A stretch of DNA of 64,000 bases. It comes from Monosporascus cannonballus (Eukaryota > Ascomycota > Sordariomycetes > Xylariales). The notes below the pieces were generated by a model. The model was not told where the DNA came from. It did no database searches and saw nothing but the letters and a program-made list of their open reading frames with translations. A program made the position numbers and the translations under genes. Of this stretch, positions 49,025-59,632 are shown one piece after another. The stretch spans positions 94,474-158,473 of the forward strand of contig QJNS01000188.1 in NCBI GenBank assembly GCA_004154925.1, given 5' to 3'. The number at the start of each line of letters is the position of its first letter. Positions within the stretch are counted from its first letter, which is position 1.

Positions 49025-50946
49025 TGTTATTATTATTGGCGTATTATTTCTTTAAATTATATTAATTATTTTTAATTCTATTATAATTTTTTTCCTTATC
49101 GAATATACTGTTTTTTATATTCGTAATTATATTTTATTATATGTTATCTTAATTATTATTCTAAAAATCTTTTATAAAGTAACGTATTTTTTCTTTAATA
49201 ACCTTTTTTTATAAAGGTTTATAATGAATACTAATTGAAAATAAAGGTCCGTAATAACTTTTTGGCAATGTTTTTTATTATAAGTTAAATTAATTTTTTT
49301 CTGTTTAATAATTATATTATCTATAATAACAAAAAGGGTTTTTTTACGGGTATTACTTTTCTTTGGGCCAATTTTTTACTTCGGCCAGTTACTAAATATT
49401 TTCTGGAGCTATAGTGCGAAAATATCAATATTATTATTTATTATGCTTATTATTTCCGATACGGCTTGAAAAATCGAATCTTTTATAATACATACAGGTA
49501 ATTCGTTCGTAAATATGTTACTTGTATTTTTCGTAATCGGGATATTCTCGTTATTGATAATATATAGCGTATATTTTGCCGTATTAATTAAGGGTTTCGG
49601 GACAAATATTTTTTATCTAGTTCTGGTATTCGCGTAACCATTTTTATAATGCTTCTTGTTATGTTCATAATGTTTATTAAGTTAGTTTTCTAGTTTTTTG
49701 CATTTTTTATCGAATTTTTTGTCGTAATGGTTTTCGTTAAACTTTTTGCTATAGGGAACCTGGTATATACTTAGGCTAAATTATATTAATAAATTTGGTT
49801 TCGTTTTTCTGGTTTTTTTAGATTATCCCTTGAGTATAGGTTTTTAATTATTTTAACGGAGCTTTTTAAGTGCTTTACATTATAATGCCTTATGTTCCAT
49901 TTTGTTGCAATTATAGCACTTAATTTGGCTTTAATTTTTTCTATAAATGGTTTTTAATTTCATAAATCCTGGTTTTATGCCGTAAAAAATATTATTACGT
50001 CGAAAAGCGCTAGTATTAATTATATATCGGGATTTATTATTATTTTTTCTTTTAATACCTTTAATACGTTATGCATATTATCGATTATTAATTTTAAATG
50101 CCATAATGATATAATCTGATAAATAATCAGGCCGATTAAACTTAAAAAACTTTTTTTATATTTTTTTTTCAGGCCGTCGAAAAACTTAGCTAATAATATT
50201 TCTTATCCCCAGTTTAATTTAGCTACTAATTAAATTAATATACTACCGTAACTAGATATTAATCTTTTTTATTATAATTACTAGATCTGCATTTCGGTTT
50301 TTATCTTTTTATTTATTATTCTAAAAACTTTTATTAATATTTATTCGAATTATTCGTAATCGTTATAAATTTACATTATTTCTGGGTTTTGTTTTTCGAC
50401 CGGCAAAATAACGTATTCCTTTATAACGGGCTTAAATCAAATAACCGTATTTTCGATAAATTATTCGATTACGAATTTAATTCGTATAATAGACGTAATA
50501 AGTCGAATAGGAAAATACTCGAAATAAGTTCGATATTATGTTAAAAACAGTTATAACTTAATCGAGATTCCGTCAAAAAATTTTGATTTAAAAAACTTAA
50601 GAACCTTTTTTAATTTCTTAATGGAATTTAGCTAAATAATTTGGCTTGTTCGAAAACGTTTTCCGGTTTCGGGAGCTTTTTTTTAAGTTTTTTATAAGCG
50701 GCTTAAAAAATCGTAAAATTATTATTAATTTTTTAGCTAAAAGATATATTTATTTATAGTATCTAATCGTCGAAGAACTTCTTCGCAAAAAAGGCGAAGC
50801 TTTTCCTTTTCTTTTTCGGATTCCATTCCAGTATCCGGGTAATCGGGGACCTGGTAAATAAGCTATTCGGGTTGTTTGCTAATAAATATAATGTTAATCG
50901 ATATTGCTTAAAATCTGATAGTATTACTAAATAAAAGCTTATAACC
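49025..50946 (-). pseudogene. B gag-protease side of the internal region
   Basis: After F, element B resumes and runs to its 5' LTR. On the - strand an ATG at 50826 opens M-E-S-E-K-E-K-E-K-L-R-L-F-C-E-E-V-L-R-R-L-D-T-I, a plausible Gag N-terminus about 120 bp from the LTR. The frame then meets RIP stops. The segment 49.2-49.4 kb is collinear with A at 8.9-9.1 kb. Nothing further could be assigned to a domain. The block 50,760-50,900 has unusually normal composition for this region. Confidence 0.5.
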
Positions 50947-51334
50947 TATAACGGGTAAAGAGTTTAATTAATTATTAAACTTTAATTATACGAATTTATA
51001 TTAATAAAAATATTGTAAGAATCTAAATAATAAATATAATAATCGTATTATGTTACGTAATACCAAAAATATTTTAAATAATGAATTATTATTATAAATT
51101 AAAGTTATTTAAATTATAAAAATAATAAATATATATATCCTTATTCTGTTTGTTAAATTATTATCCGTAAATTAGTAATCCGGCTTATTAACTTATTACT
51201 AGTAAGTTAATAATCCGGCTTACTGGCTCACCACCAATGAGTTGGTAATCCATCACGTAACCTGCCCCACCACGCATTTGTGGTTAGGTTATAACAGACC
51301 GTTTCTGGAGGCCGTGGCCCGTTAGGCCATGACA
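50947..51334 (-). repeat. 5' LTR of B (right)
   Basis: This 388-bp LTR is the same length as 37241-37628. It starts TATAACGGG and ends CATGACA, followed by CCACT. The half nearest to position 51334 is almost free of RIP, whereas the other half is AT-rich. Confidence 0.9.
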
Positions 51335-51430
51335 CCACTTTCACCTTCTGTAAATGAACTTTTAGAGGTTATGCAACCTTTAATACATTTCTTTTTCAGT
51401 TATATACTTCTGTGTGTATTGCCTTATGAG
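51335..51430 (+). repeat. Second part of the 3' LTR of H
   Basis: After the target copy CCACT, this part aligns with 1031 to about 1110 of the 5' LTR (CTTTTAGAGGTTATGCAACC against CTTTTTAGAGATTATATAAC). Here the 3' copy is the less mutated one. The end is approximate. Confidence 0.55.
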
Positions 51431-51846
51431 AATTAGATTCTATTTTAAAGGTTGTAGCTGTGTTTATACTGTAGCTATAACTAAGTAGCTTTTAATACCA
51501 CGCTAATCTAATTTGTAAAAGACCTACAAAAACAACAAAACCTCTAAAATAGGGCCTGATAGCAAGTTATGATTTTTTTGGCCTTGATTAGTACCGTTCT
51601 ATACAAAATTTTATAAAATTTCTTTTAAAACTTACAAATAAAATAATAACAAAAAATAATTAAAAAATAAGAAAAATTATATTTATATAAAATTTTAAAA
51701 GAGCTTTTTAACAGTATATAAAACTTTTAAATCGGGGTTAATTTGGTTAAGATATGAAAAAAAGACAAAAAATTCTTAATTAGTATTATTTTTAATTCGA
51801 AACGCTCTTATAACTGCGATAACGTAACCACTGTATATAACATTTA
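51431..51846. other. AT-rich spacer, unassigned
   Basis: No gene or named repeat is visible. It contains short complementary words such as TTTTAGAGGTT near 51356 and AACCTCTAAAAT near 51540. Composition is AT-rich but without the strong stop-rich RIP texture seen further left. It may be an old fragment of a transposable element. Confidence 0.4.
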
Positions 51847-52065
51847 GCCATGGGCTTTCCAAGGGTAATTCGGTATGGGAGAAGCTCATGCAACCATGTT
51901 TTTGCCCGTACGGGTTATGGTTGCTGCGTTATAGCTATAAGGGCGTTCCGGACTTGGCTAACCTTAACCTTCTTATGGCCGCGACGTAAGAATAACAGCC
52001 CGTACGGCCAAAAAAATTGCTGGACGGGCTTTCCCATATTGAATTACCCTTGGACGGCCCATGGC
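51847..52065. mobile_element. 219-bp terminal-inverted-repeat element (MITE-like)
   Basis: The two ends begin with GCCATGGGC and remain complementary for about 38 bases with a few mismatches (shared CCAAGGGTAATTC core). A second inner pair, CCCGTACGG and CCGTACGGG, is also complementary. There is no coding capacity (the 110-codon frame over it just crosses the repeat). I see no clear target duplication; the right flank was altered by the solo LTR that lies 5 bp away. It is not RIP-degraded. Confidence 0.6.
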
Positions 52066-52070
52066 AAAAT

Positions 52071-52461
52071 TGTGACGGCTTGGCGGTTTGACCAACTATT
52101 AAACCTAAGTCGTACGGGTTTATGTTGGCAGGAGTATCGTGGGAATCTGAGCAATGATACAGTAACTTGTCACGTCTTGTAATACCAAGGGCGTCTTGGG
52201 TAACGATGTTTTATTGCAAGCTGAAGCTATCTAAACTATAGAAACGAGCGTGTCTTTATAATGTGGTCTTTGCGTATTTAACTCCTTTCTGTTCAGTGAT
52301 GTTCAACTGAGCAGTGTGCTCAGTTGTGCTCAGCTGAGCAGTTACTCAGTTGTGCTCGGTTGATCTCCACTGAGCGCTTATCACGTGACTCGACCCACTT
52401 GGGTCCTGTTTTGGTCGCAGCGCGACCGTTTCCGAGACCCATGCTTGGTTGGGTCGTAACA
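52071..52461 (-). repeat. Solo LTR of the A/B family, little RIP
   Basis: This 391-bp copy starts TGTGACGGC and ends CGTAACA. It aligns along its whole length with the four LTRs of A and B, but keeps TG and CA dinucleotides where they have TA. It gives the best view of the ancestral LTR. AAAAT precedes it and AAAT follows, a near target duplication. No internal sequence is attached. The block 52291-52375 consists of CTCAGTTGTGCTCAGCTGAG-like palindromic repeats that replace the mini-repeat of the other copies. Confidence 0.85.
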
Positions 52462-52719
52462 AAATGACGTACGCGGTATTTGCACTGTTGCAGTCATGAA
52501 CGCGTGACGGTCGATAATTTTGCCGAATTTTAACTTAGCCATATTAGCCTTAATTATTATCCAAAAAACTCGAAAAAATTGCTATGTGCGTATTACCTTA
52601 TATTTAGCATATATGTAAAATATCAAATTTATTAGATTTAAATTGGCTGTATAATCGAAAAAAAATCGGTTATTTTATTGAGAAAAGTGCCAAACAAAAG
52701 CGTTTTTGTGCAACTCCAA
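52462..52719. other. Short AT-rich intergenic stretch
   Basis: No gene is seen. Composition dips in the middle (52,530-52,690) and recovers to the right. No repeat match to other parts of the window was noticed. Confidence 0.4.
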
Positions 52720-52836
52720 CTTAGGCCTCGCTGGCTCGTTACGGGGATACGTTATTTGATTGGTTAATTTTAGTGCCTTGGCGTAGTACATAAAAGTACA
52801 TCAAAAATAGAAACGAGCCAGCAGAGAGAGGCCTGA
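52720..52836. repeat. Short inverted repeat (about 117 bp)
   Basis: AGGCCTCGCTGGCTCGTT on the left is complementary to AACGAGCCAGCAGAGAGAGG plus CCT on the right, with one small loop of extra bases. The inside contains a second small palindrome, GTACATAAAAGTAC. It could be a tiny MITE or a hairpin. No flanking duplication was recognised. Confidence 0.45.
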
Positions 52837-55794
52837 GCTAGCTGATGTAATGTGTGTGATGCAGGGTCTCACATCAGCTCAGACTGAGCAAGCAACGGAG
52901 ATGATGCGCCCGAGGGGTTAGGGGAGAACATGGGAGATTGAAGCTAAGAGATTGTCAGTTGATAAGCACGAGCCAAAGTTAGATCGTACGATGCTACTAC
53001 ATGTCCTGCGAAAGGCATCTACGAAAAATGGCGGTAGAATAGTGGTTTGATAGCGCTGAACAGTATAAATATCAGGATATATAGGTAAAACAGCATATGT
53101 GTGCACATATTGATGTGGCTTCAATATGGTGGTATCGTACTTAGCACCACTAAATTACGGGCCTGTACATATCATACGAAGTACATACATGGACATACAC
53201 AATGATGCATGTCTACTTGGTATGAGGTCGAATAGAATGATCGCTATAATGTACCGCGCCGTCGCATTCGGAAAACTGATTTCAGAATAGTTGGCCCAGT
53301 TATCAATGTTTTTGACGATCTTCAGCGGTTGAGATGGTCCGGTATTAGGCTTTTGGATAAGTCTTTGTAGTGGGAGTAATAAGTAAGGATTATTCACTTA
53401 TCCCTATCTAATACTTGGCGTCCTTGAGAGAACCCTGACGATCTTTCGGGTTCAGGGCGATGCTACCTAAACGCGGGGAATGAGGGAAGCCAGGTTAGGA
53501 ACGACCGCATCAGGCACGTATGACATACGTATATGTATTAGCCAAAGCATATATCAAACCGGCTGCGTGGGTATATAGCTATTCTCTGCACGAAGTATAA
53601 CTTACCTATACACTAATGGAGTTGGTAACCTTTGTTCGGCCGGAAGAGCCCGAAGTTATTATGCGGACTTCGGCAGTCATGCTTGTGACGAACCTCGTAG
53701 AGTACGGCGAACGACCCACATGCAGTTCTTGAGCCAAAGACACCGGAGTTATTGGTGGGTCATATGCGACCATTACCTAGGTAGATACTTACCTATGTCG
53801 GGTTGAATGCATGAATTAATGCTGCGGGATGATGGATCAAAGGGGCGAGCCGTGCAGGAGAACCTCGCGGAAAGGAGATACGGCGCGAAGGCGTTGGAAT
53901 GTGGCGCCATGATGTGCTCAACGACGGACTTGAGGTCCTCCACAAGATATCAGTTATCAAAACGCCCCACAAGATGTGCGGCTTGGACTCTTGGAGAGAT
54001 CTGGGTGAGGCACATTAAAGCCGAAGTCGTAAAAATTCCCGAGATGCACTACTTAACCGCTAGATCATCGCTAATCGTCACCGTCATAGCGGTGAACATC
54101 AATATCGCGAAGCGCAATGCTGTGGTGTAACAGTACGACAGTATGTACTTAGTTGGTATGGTGGATGAGCGCCTTGCTAGCACTAGCCGCCTCCTCCTGG
54201 CCATGGAAATTCGAAGATTTCCGTCCCTCACGTTTGAAGGATCCGGATAGCAAAGTGATACGTTTTCAAGATGCGAAGTCGCGGTTAGGGGCGTGCGTTC
54301 TGCGAGTAACCTCGAAGGTGAGTGGTCCTCATTCGTGCAAGCCTTTACGCCTCGTATTTTCCAACGAACCCCCTTTCTCATACATGAGGATCCACCTGCA
54401 AGCCCCAATGCCCAGCGCCTGCCCCGGGAAGAAGAGGGACTGTTGCCGGGGGTTCGGGTCTACTGTGTACACCGCTTTCCTGTTGGTCATAGTTCCTCCT
54501 CGTCTGGTTGCAACTAGAGCAAATGCCTGAGCCTCGGCTTGTGGTTGTGCGAAGTATAATGAAACTACTGCCTAAGTACCTAGGTGGTCTAATTGCAACA
54601 AAAGATGAACGGAGTTACTTTGTCGTCACAGCTCGACACACCCCACACTCGCTCGACTTGGTCACAATACGAGCATCATCAGAGAGCCTCGGGCGGTTAT
54701 CAAGCTATCTGCAGCTCCTATGTCGTAGGGTCAAGTTCATCGTCCTAGTCAGGTATTTTCCATCAACTAACCTTTAGAACTTTATATGAATCAGTAGTTC
54801 CGTATAATAATGGCGTTAGACCTGAGACTAGAGGGTACCTGGCAGGGATATTAATATTCGGCCTGATACTCAGCGTTATGGGACGACACCCTCAACATTG
54901 AAGCCAGCCAGCTAACCTAGCGTCTCACCCAAAGGCACACGACCCGTCCTAGCTTTCTACTTAAATCGTCTGATACCTGCATCACTGGGAGATTCGACAG
55001 GGCTCCCACCGCTGTGCTTGACATGCTTCAAATAAATATCCCGCTATCTACGGTAAACTCCCGAATCCATCACGGGTGACGGCACGTCCGACAATCTCAG
55101 ATTACCTCACATAATCTCAGCCTCGTTGAACACGGGCTTGTTTTGCGGGCCAGCGGGACCCCTAGAGCTAGCTTACCCTTCGAACTTGCTTGTGAAGAGC
55201 TGAGAGGGCTGTGCGTACGAGGTACTGACTAGACCAGTCCACCTGCACATACCTGTTTGCCAATGTCATGGTCATAGCTTGTGCGTTCATACGTTATATG
55301 CATACATAGCTGGCCCAGGCATATCTTCTCATACATCTCCCCGTCCCGTATATGTAATCCGAATCCTCGTGCTATTATTATCATTATTCATTCTCTTCTT
55401 ATTCGCTCGCACTGGAAGCAAGACGACATTGGATGCACTCCCTCCTCGTGGAATTCACACCGACACTCCGTTGGCTAAATCAAAGCACTCGTTTAGGCGT
55501 TATCCATATAAGTAGGGGAGACTTGGGGTCTGGGCCAGCCACATCAGCTTTCCCCTGACATATCTACGTCAACCACCGACGATCAATCGCTACGACACGA
55601 CCTTGGTCGCGTGCCCTCCCTTCTCCTCTCGAATCGGTGCGAATTGGGACTTAGGGCTGGCGGAACGAGCCGATAACAACAACCAACCGCTTTCCGCCAA
55701 AATATGAGCATCCGCTCTTGCTTCCGACCGAGACTGGACCATTGGACCCCTTGAGTTTATATAATCATAGGCTAGAGCGGACCCTATTTTCAAA
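52837..55794. other. Gene-poor intergenic region
   Basis: Normal base composition. Several frames of 60-125 codons exist on both strands, but they overlap each other, lack recognisable motifs and show no intron logic, so none is called. Words of the type TACCTAGGTAG occur at 53,774 and CCTAAGTACCTAGG at 54,572. The last 200 bp should hold the cyclin promoter and 5' leader. Confidence 0.45.
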
Positions 55795-56780
55795 ATGGGA
55801 CACCAAAAGAGCTTTTCGACCGTGCAGGACGACGACAACTTTGAGTTTGACGAGGCCTACTTCCGACAGTTCTATAAGCCGTTGTCAAACCTCCCGACTC
55901 CGCCGCCGTCCTCCAGGAACTCGTCTGCTTCTCCTCAGAGCCCTCGTTTGCCCACCGAAGGAGGGGAGAAACTCAATGCCGAGTATTTAGGCGGGTCTAC
56001 CTGTATTCTATGCCGTGTCCCGAAGCCTAGGCTAACATTCAATGCACAGGTCCGGCAGCTCACCTAGCTAGGATGCTCCCACCGGGCGCGTCTTTCATGA
56101 CACCATCTGTCTCTATAGTGCAGGAGATGTTGGCGCGCGCCAACTTGCCCATGGACGTCATTGCGCTTGCTGTGTGCATTCTCGACTCACTAACGTGGAA
56201 ATTCTCCCGAAGCTGGCGGTCATCGTTTCCTCTCGCCCCTTCGAACCGACCGGCACTGGAGAGACAGATGCATATCGACTCTGTGTTTCCCGAGGTCATC
56301 ATCCTGGGCGCCCTGATCATCGCCACCAAGTTTACCGAGGACATGCAGGAGCCAACGCAATACTTCAGCTCGGTATGGGGACGGGGGCTCTGGGCGTGTG
56401 AGCAGATCAACTTCACCGAGCGCTGCATAATGGAGTCTCTAGACTATCATATCCTGCCTCTCTGGAATGCAAAGTACATCAAACAGGCACGGCACGACAT
56501 CGAGATGGCGCGGCGTGAGCTGCTCGACGAGGACGCAGTTCCGTACAAGGAAAACTCGAGCGTTAAGCATGCCAAATCGAAGAGTGCCGGTTATGCAATC
56601 GTGGGCAAGGGGCTGCAACACACGCCCGCTGAGACGCCGAGGTCAGAAACGACGTCGCCTTTCGCTCAAGGCCAGAGACAGGACCAGAAGCTCGCGGAGG
56701 AGACTAGAGAAGCCTTCAGCAACACGGAAGCTCTTCCGGACGACTACCTGCATCTACCCCTCGAGAGCACGCCACTGTGA
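55795..56780 (+). CDS. Pho80/PCL-type cyclin
   Basis: Two exons, 55795-56002 and 56050-56780, encode 312 residues. The 47-nt intron has donor GTATTC, branch GCTAAC at 56031 and acceptor CAG. Splicing joins ...Y-L-G-G-S-T-C to P-A-A-H-L-A-R-M-L-P-P. The cyclin box spans roughly residues 70-215: P-S-V-S-I-V-Q-E-M-L, A-V-C-I-L-D-S-L, H-I-D-S-V-F-P-E-V-I-I-L, A-T-K-F, W-x-C-E-Q-I-N, then C-I-M-E-S-L-D-Y-H-I-L-P-L-W. This is the layout of fungal cyclins that pair with a Pho85-like kinase. The N-terminus is acidic then Pro/Ser-rich, and the C-terminus is polar and low-complexity. The start has A at -3 and G at +4. Family membership is clear. The exact role (phosphate sensing, morphogenesis or other) is not decided by sequence. 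Confidence 0.85.
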
Positions 56781-58575
56781 GCTTCTTTCGGGGGAATTGA
56801 GATGGCGTGTGATGAATCATGTGGTAATACGGTTGTGCACTAATATCGGCGTTCACGGCGCGGACCTAAGCGGTTGTTGCGTTTTGAAAATGCCACCCGG
56901 TCGTAACAATCAAGCAGACATGTAGAACTGCCGGCGTTCCGAGTTGGGGGAGGGACATATGCATTAAGCATGGCGTTACAGGGGCCCTGGACCAGCTGAG
57001 TCCGGTTTTATCGTTTGAAAAATCTCGATGCTCGGGGATTGCGACTTCAGCTTTTGGGGAGAAAATGTGCCGATTCGCACAGGCGCGGCGAGTACTTCCT
57101 ATATACCCATTATTAGTAATATTGTATGTCCGCATCGTCTCACAACGGCTCCTATTCTCCGCGCTCCTTGATAGGTGGAGACATTACTTCCCTGAGATAT
57201 CTTCATGCACATGCGCATGCATTAGAGGAAGAAGTCATGCACCAGGGATCAGGCTGAAAGCAAGAGGTGGACGCTCCCCTCGGTTTCGGCACATGTGGGT
57301 ACCTTGCGAACGCCTTGACCCCGGATCCTATACTTACATGCGCATCGTTTTCGGCCCTTAAACCGGTCCGCATATCCCGGAGGCTTAGCCAACGATTCAC
57401 TGCAAGGGTGGCTCGGGTCAACTAAGGCTGTAGCGTACGGTTGTGTCCTGACGGCGAGCTACTAGCCGTGCATGGCTCGATAATACGCAATGGGGCTACC
57501 CGCATTCCGATGCGGTTGGTATGGGTCCGGGAAGGGTGCCTGAATATCAATTGGCGCAGGCGAGTGAGAAGGTATTTCCGTGGAAGAACTAGGGTCTTGC
57601 GAGGAGCTTCTCATCAGTTCGGGCCCCCTTTTTGGTGTTGCGGTATCTTGCACTTCTAGGTAGTAGCCAAGTAAACTCTCAAAGCCATACTGTTAACTAA
57701 TGCAGTTTTCGGAAATTCCACCACGGCACTGTAGGAGTAGTTACTCCCTGGATCGTGAACTACGAAGCATACTTACGATATGGCTAATCGTTGCGGAATC
57801 ATCACAGTTACCGTAGTGGTTCTGCGTTTGCCGTGAGTATATTGTAGTTAGCAGGACTACATCACCGAGTGACCTCGTCTGGCAAGGCCCCGGGTAGTCG
57901 TCCTTCGCAAGTCTACCTAAGTACCTCTATTACCCCATCTTTGCCATGAACACAACCAGGAACCCGGGCTCCCTGTGGAGGCCATCACCTGGCCTTCCTA
58001 ACCAACTAGGAGCAGTTGTTCTTATGGTAGCCTCTCTAGGCGTTCGTCTACCACATCGTTTTTATAAGTTCCATGGCCAGTTTGTTCGAGAGAGGCCATC
58101 AGACGACCACCCGTTCTGGTGGAGGCTGTCCTACTCAGAGATATGTATAACGAACCAAGAAAACCGAACATCAGCCCCTGCGAGGTATTTGGCGGTGATG
58201 AGGTTTGACTAACCCTCGATTTCGCTCTCCTCGTCGCCCCAAGAAGTAATTTGGAGATTAGCATCTGCTCAACCGTTTGGTGGGGTAACTCGGAGGGGCT
58301 TGTAGGTAACGGGGTTAAAGAAGCGGAAGCTTGCTTATCGCATTGGACCCCGAAAAGCTTATCGCGGCCTAAATAGGCTTAGTGAGGGGTAGTAACTCAG
58401 CATAGAAATTTTCGAGATGGACGACCTGATAGGTAGCTTAGCACTAGCTGTATCAATAGTATTAAGGGTAGTGTGCTAGAAGTTTCATCACCGAGGCCGC
58501 GACCTTGAACTTCAAAACCACAGTCTAGATCCTAGTCGAGCATACAAGCACATACAACCGGGACTACAAGATACA
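56781..58575. other. Intergenic region between the cyclin and BCP1
   Basis: Normal composition. No coherent gene: frames at 57065-57361, 57441-57659 and 57946-58212 lack motifs and overlap opposite frames. A CTACCTAAGTACCT word lies at 57,912. The last 100-150 bp before 58576 should contain the BCP1 promoter. Confidence 0.45.
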
Positions 58576-59493
58576 ATGGCAAAGAAGAGGGCGAGAGAAG
58601 CCGACGGCACAGCAGCCGAGCAACCGGACAAGATGGCCGTGGACAGCGACACCTCAGACGACGACGTGAGCTTTGAACGAGCCGCCTACGTGATGTCGCA
58701 ATGACTGACTAACAAATCCCAGGATTTCGACATCATAAACGTGGACTTCGAGTGGTTTAACTTCGACCCGGAGATCGACTTCCACGGCACCAAGTCTCTG
58801 CTGCGACAGCTCCTCGACGTGGACGCGACGCAGTTCGACATATCCGGGCTGGCCGACCTGATCTTGTCGCAACCGACCATCGGCTCGACGGTCAAAGTCG
58901 ACGGCAAGGAAAACGACGCCTACGCCCTCCTTACCGCGCTCAATTTGCAGGAACATCGCGAGAAGAAGCCGATCGCAGAACTCACGCAATACATCAACGA
59001 GAAGGCCAGGGCGAACGAGAGCCTGGCGACGGTACCGGATCTACTGGCGTCCGGCAAGCACGTGGGACTGGTGCTCTCCGAGCGCTTGATCAACATGCCG
59101 TCCGATATATCCCCTCCGATGTACAGCATGCTGATCGACGAGATCGAGGCCGCCGTCGAGGACAAGGAGCCCTACGAGTTCTCGCATTATCTCATCCTCT
59201 CCAAGACCTACTACGAGATCGAGTCCCCGCTCGGCGTCGAGGAGAGGAAACGGAAGAAGGGGAAGCAGGAGGCGTCGGTCTTCTACTTCCACCCAGAGGA
59301 CGAGGTGCTGCACAAGCATGCGGTGGCCTACGGCAGCTACCCGTTCACGAAGATGGACGAGGCTGTGGCGGATAGCAAGAGGGCTTTCCAGGAGATGGGC
59401 GTTATGCCCCAGGGGCACATGATCCTGATCGAGGCTAGCAAGTTCGCGGACGCAGTAAAAGCAGTGAGCGAGTATTTAAGCCCTCCGTCATGA
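58576..59493 (+). CDS. BCP1: Bcp1 (BCCIP family): uL14/Rpl23 chaperone and nuclear export factor
   Basis: Exon 1 (58576-58665) encodes M-A-K-K-R-A-R-E plus an acidic run (30 residues). A 57-nt intron (donor GTGAGC, branch GACTAAC, acceptor CAG, phase 0) leads to exon 2 (58723-59493), total 286 residues, near the yeast length of about 283. Family landmarks are [10 protein letters not shown] just after the acidic N-terminus, [12 protein letters not shown], the G-S-T-V-K-V-D segment, and C-terminal [16 protein letters not shown]. In yeast, Bcp1 protects ribosomal protein uL14 on its way to pre-60S particles and is needed for nuclear export of the lipid kinase Mss4. It converges with ARO7, with 139 bp between stop codons. 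No oddities. Confidence 0.95.
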
Positions 59494-59632
59494 GGTTACC
59501 AGATAATAAGATCCAACCCAGCATGCCACCGTCCCCTTTGGCACGCCTGTGAGAAACCCGTCCGTAAAAATCCGCTAATTTACTGTCAACCGTCCCATTT
59601 TCCTCTCAAAAGAGAGTAATGTAATGAAATTC
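59494..59632. other. Short convergent 3' intergenic spacer
   Basis: 139 bp between the stop codons of BCP1 (+) and ARO7 (-). It must hold the polyadenylation signals of both genes. AATAAGA at about 59505 (+) is a plausible A-rich element. Overlapping 3' UTRs are likely. Confidence 0.5.

Larger units (their letters stand above)
37241..51334 (-). mobile_element. Element B: Ty3/gypsy LTR retrotransposon, interrupted by F
   Basis: B is bounded by two 388-bp LTRs (37241-37628 and 50947-51334) and by a perfect duplication CCACT (37236-37240 and 51335-51339). The intact target can be seen in the 5' LTR of H near 1025-1030 (ACCACCTTG), so B jumped into the 3' LTR of H. Reverse transcriptase reads on the - strand (40.26-40.9 kb). 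Without F the element is 6880 bp. It is the sister of A but somewhat less decayed. Its 5' LTR is the right-hand one. Confidence 0.92.
906..51430 (+). mobile_element. Element H: outermost Copia-type LTR retrotransposon, split by A, D and B
   Basis: H is reconstructed from four pieces: 906-4398, 18256-20068, 36616-37240 and 51340 to about 51430. Together they make roughly 6 kb. The first and last pieces are direct repeats (LTRs). In the 5' piece, around 3859-3890, a frame reads like the conserved Copia segment after the integrase core (A-H-I-G-Y-L-V-G-Y type, here with H changed to Y). The piece at 18.6-19.4 kb reads like Copia reverse transcriptase downstream of it, so the element points to the + strand. 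A polypurine stretch (37103-37110) precedes the 3' LTR. Stops are frequent in all frames. The 3' limit is approximate and I found no target-site duplication, so the outer boundaries are less certain than those of the nested elements. Confidence 0.6.

Noticed and set aside
51850..52182. 110-codon frame across the TIR element
   Set aside because: Crosses the inverted-repeat element and runs into the solo LTR; no motif.
53807..54777. Overlapping frames on both strands (up to 125 codons)
   Set aside because: Mutually overlapping, without motifs or splice signals; no consistent gene model.
57065..58264. Several frames of 60-98 codons between the cyclin and BCP1
   Set aside because: No conserved motif and no compatible introns; chance frames in GC-balanced DNA.
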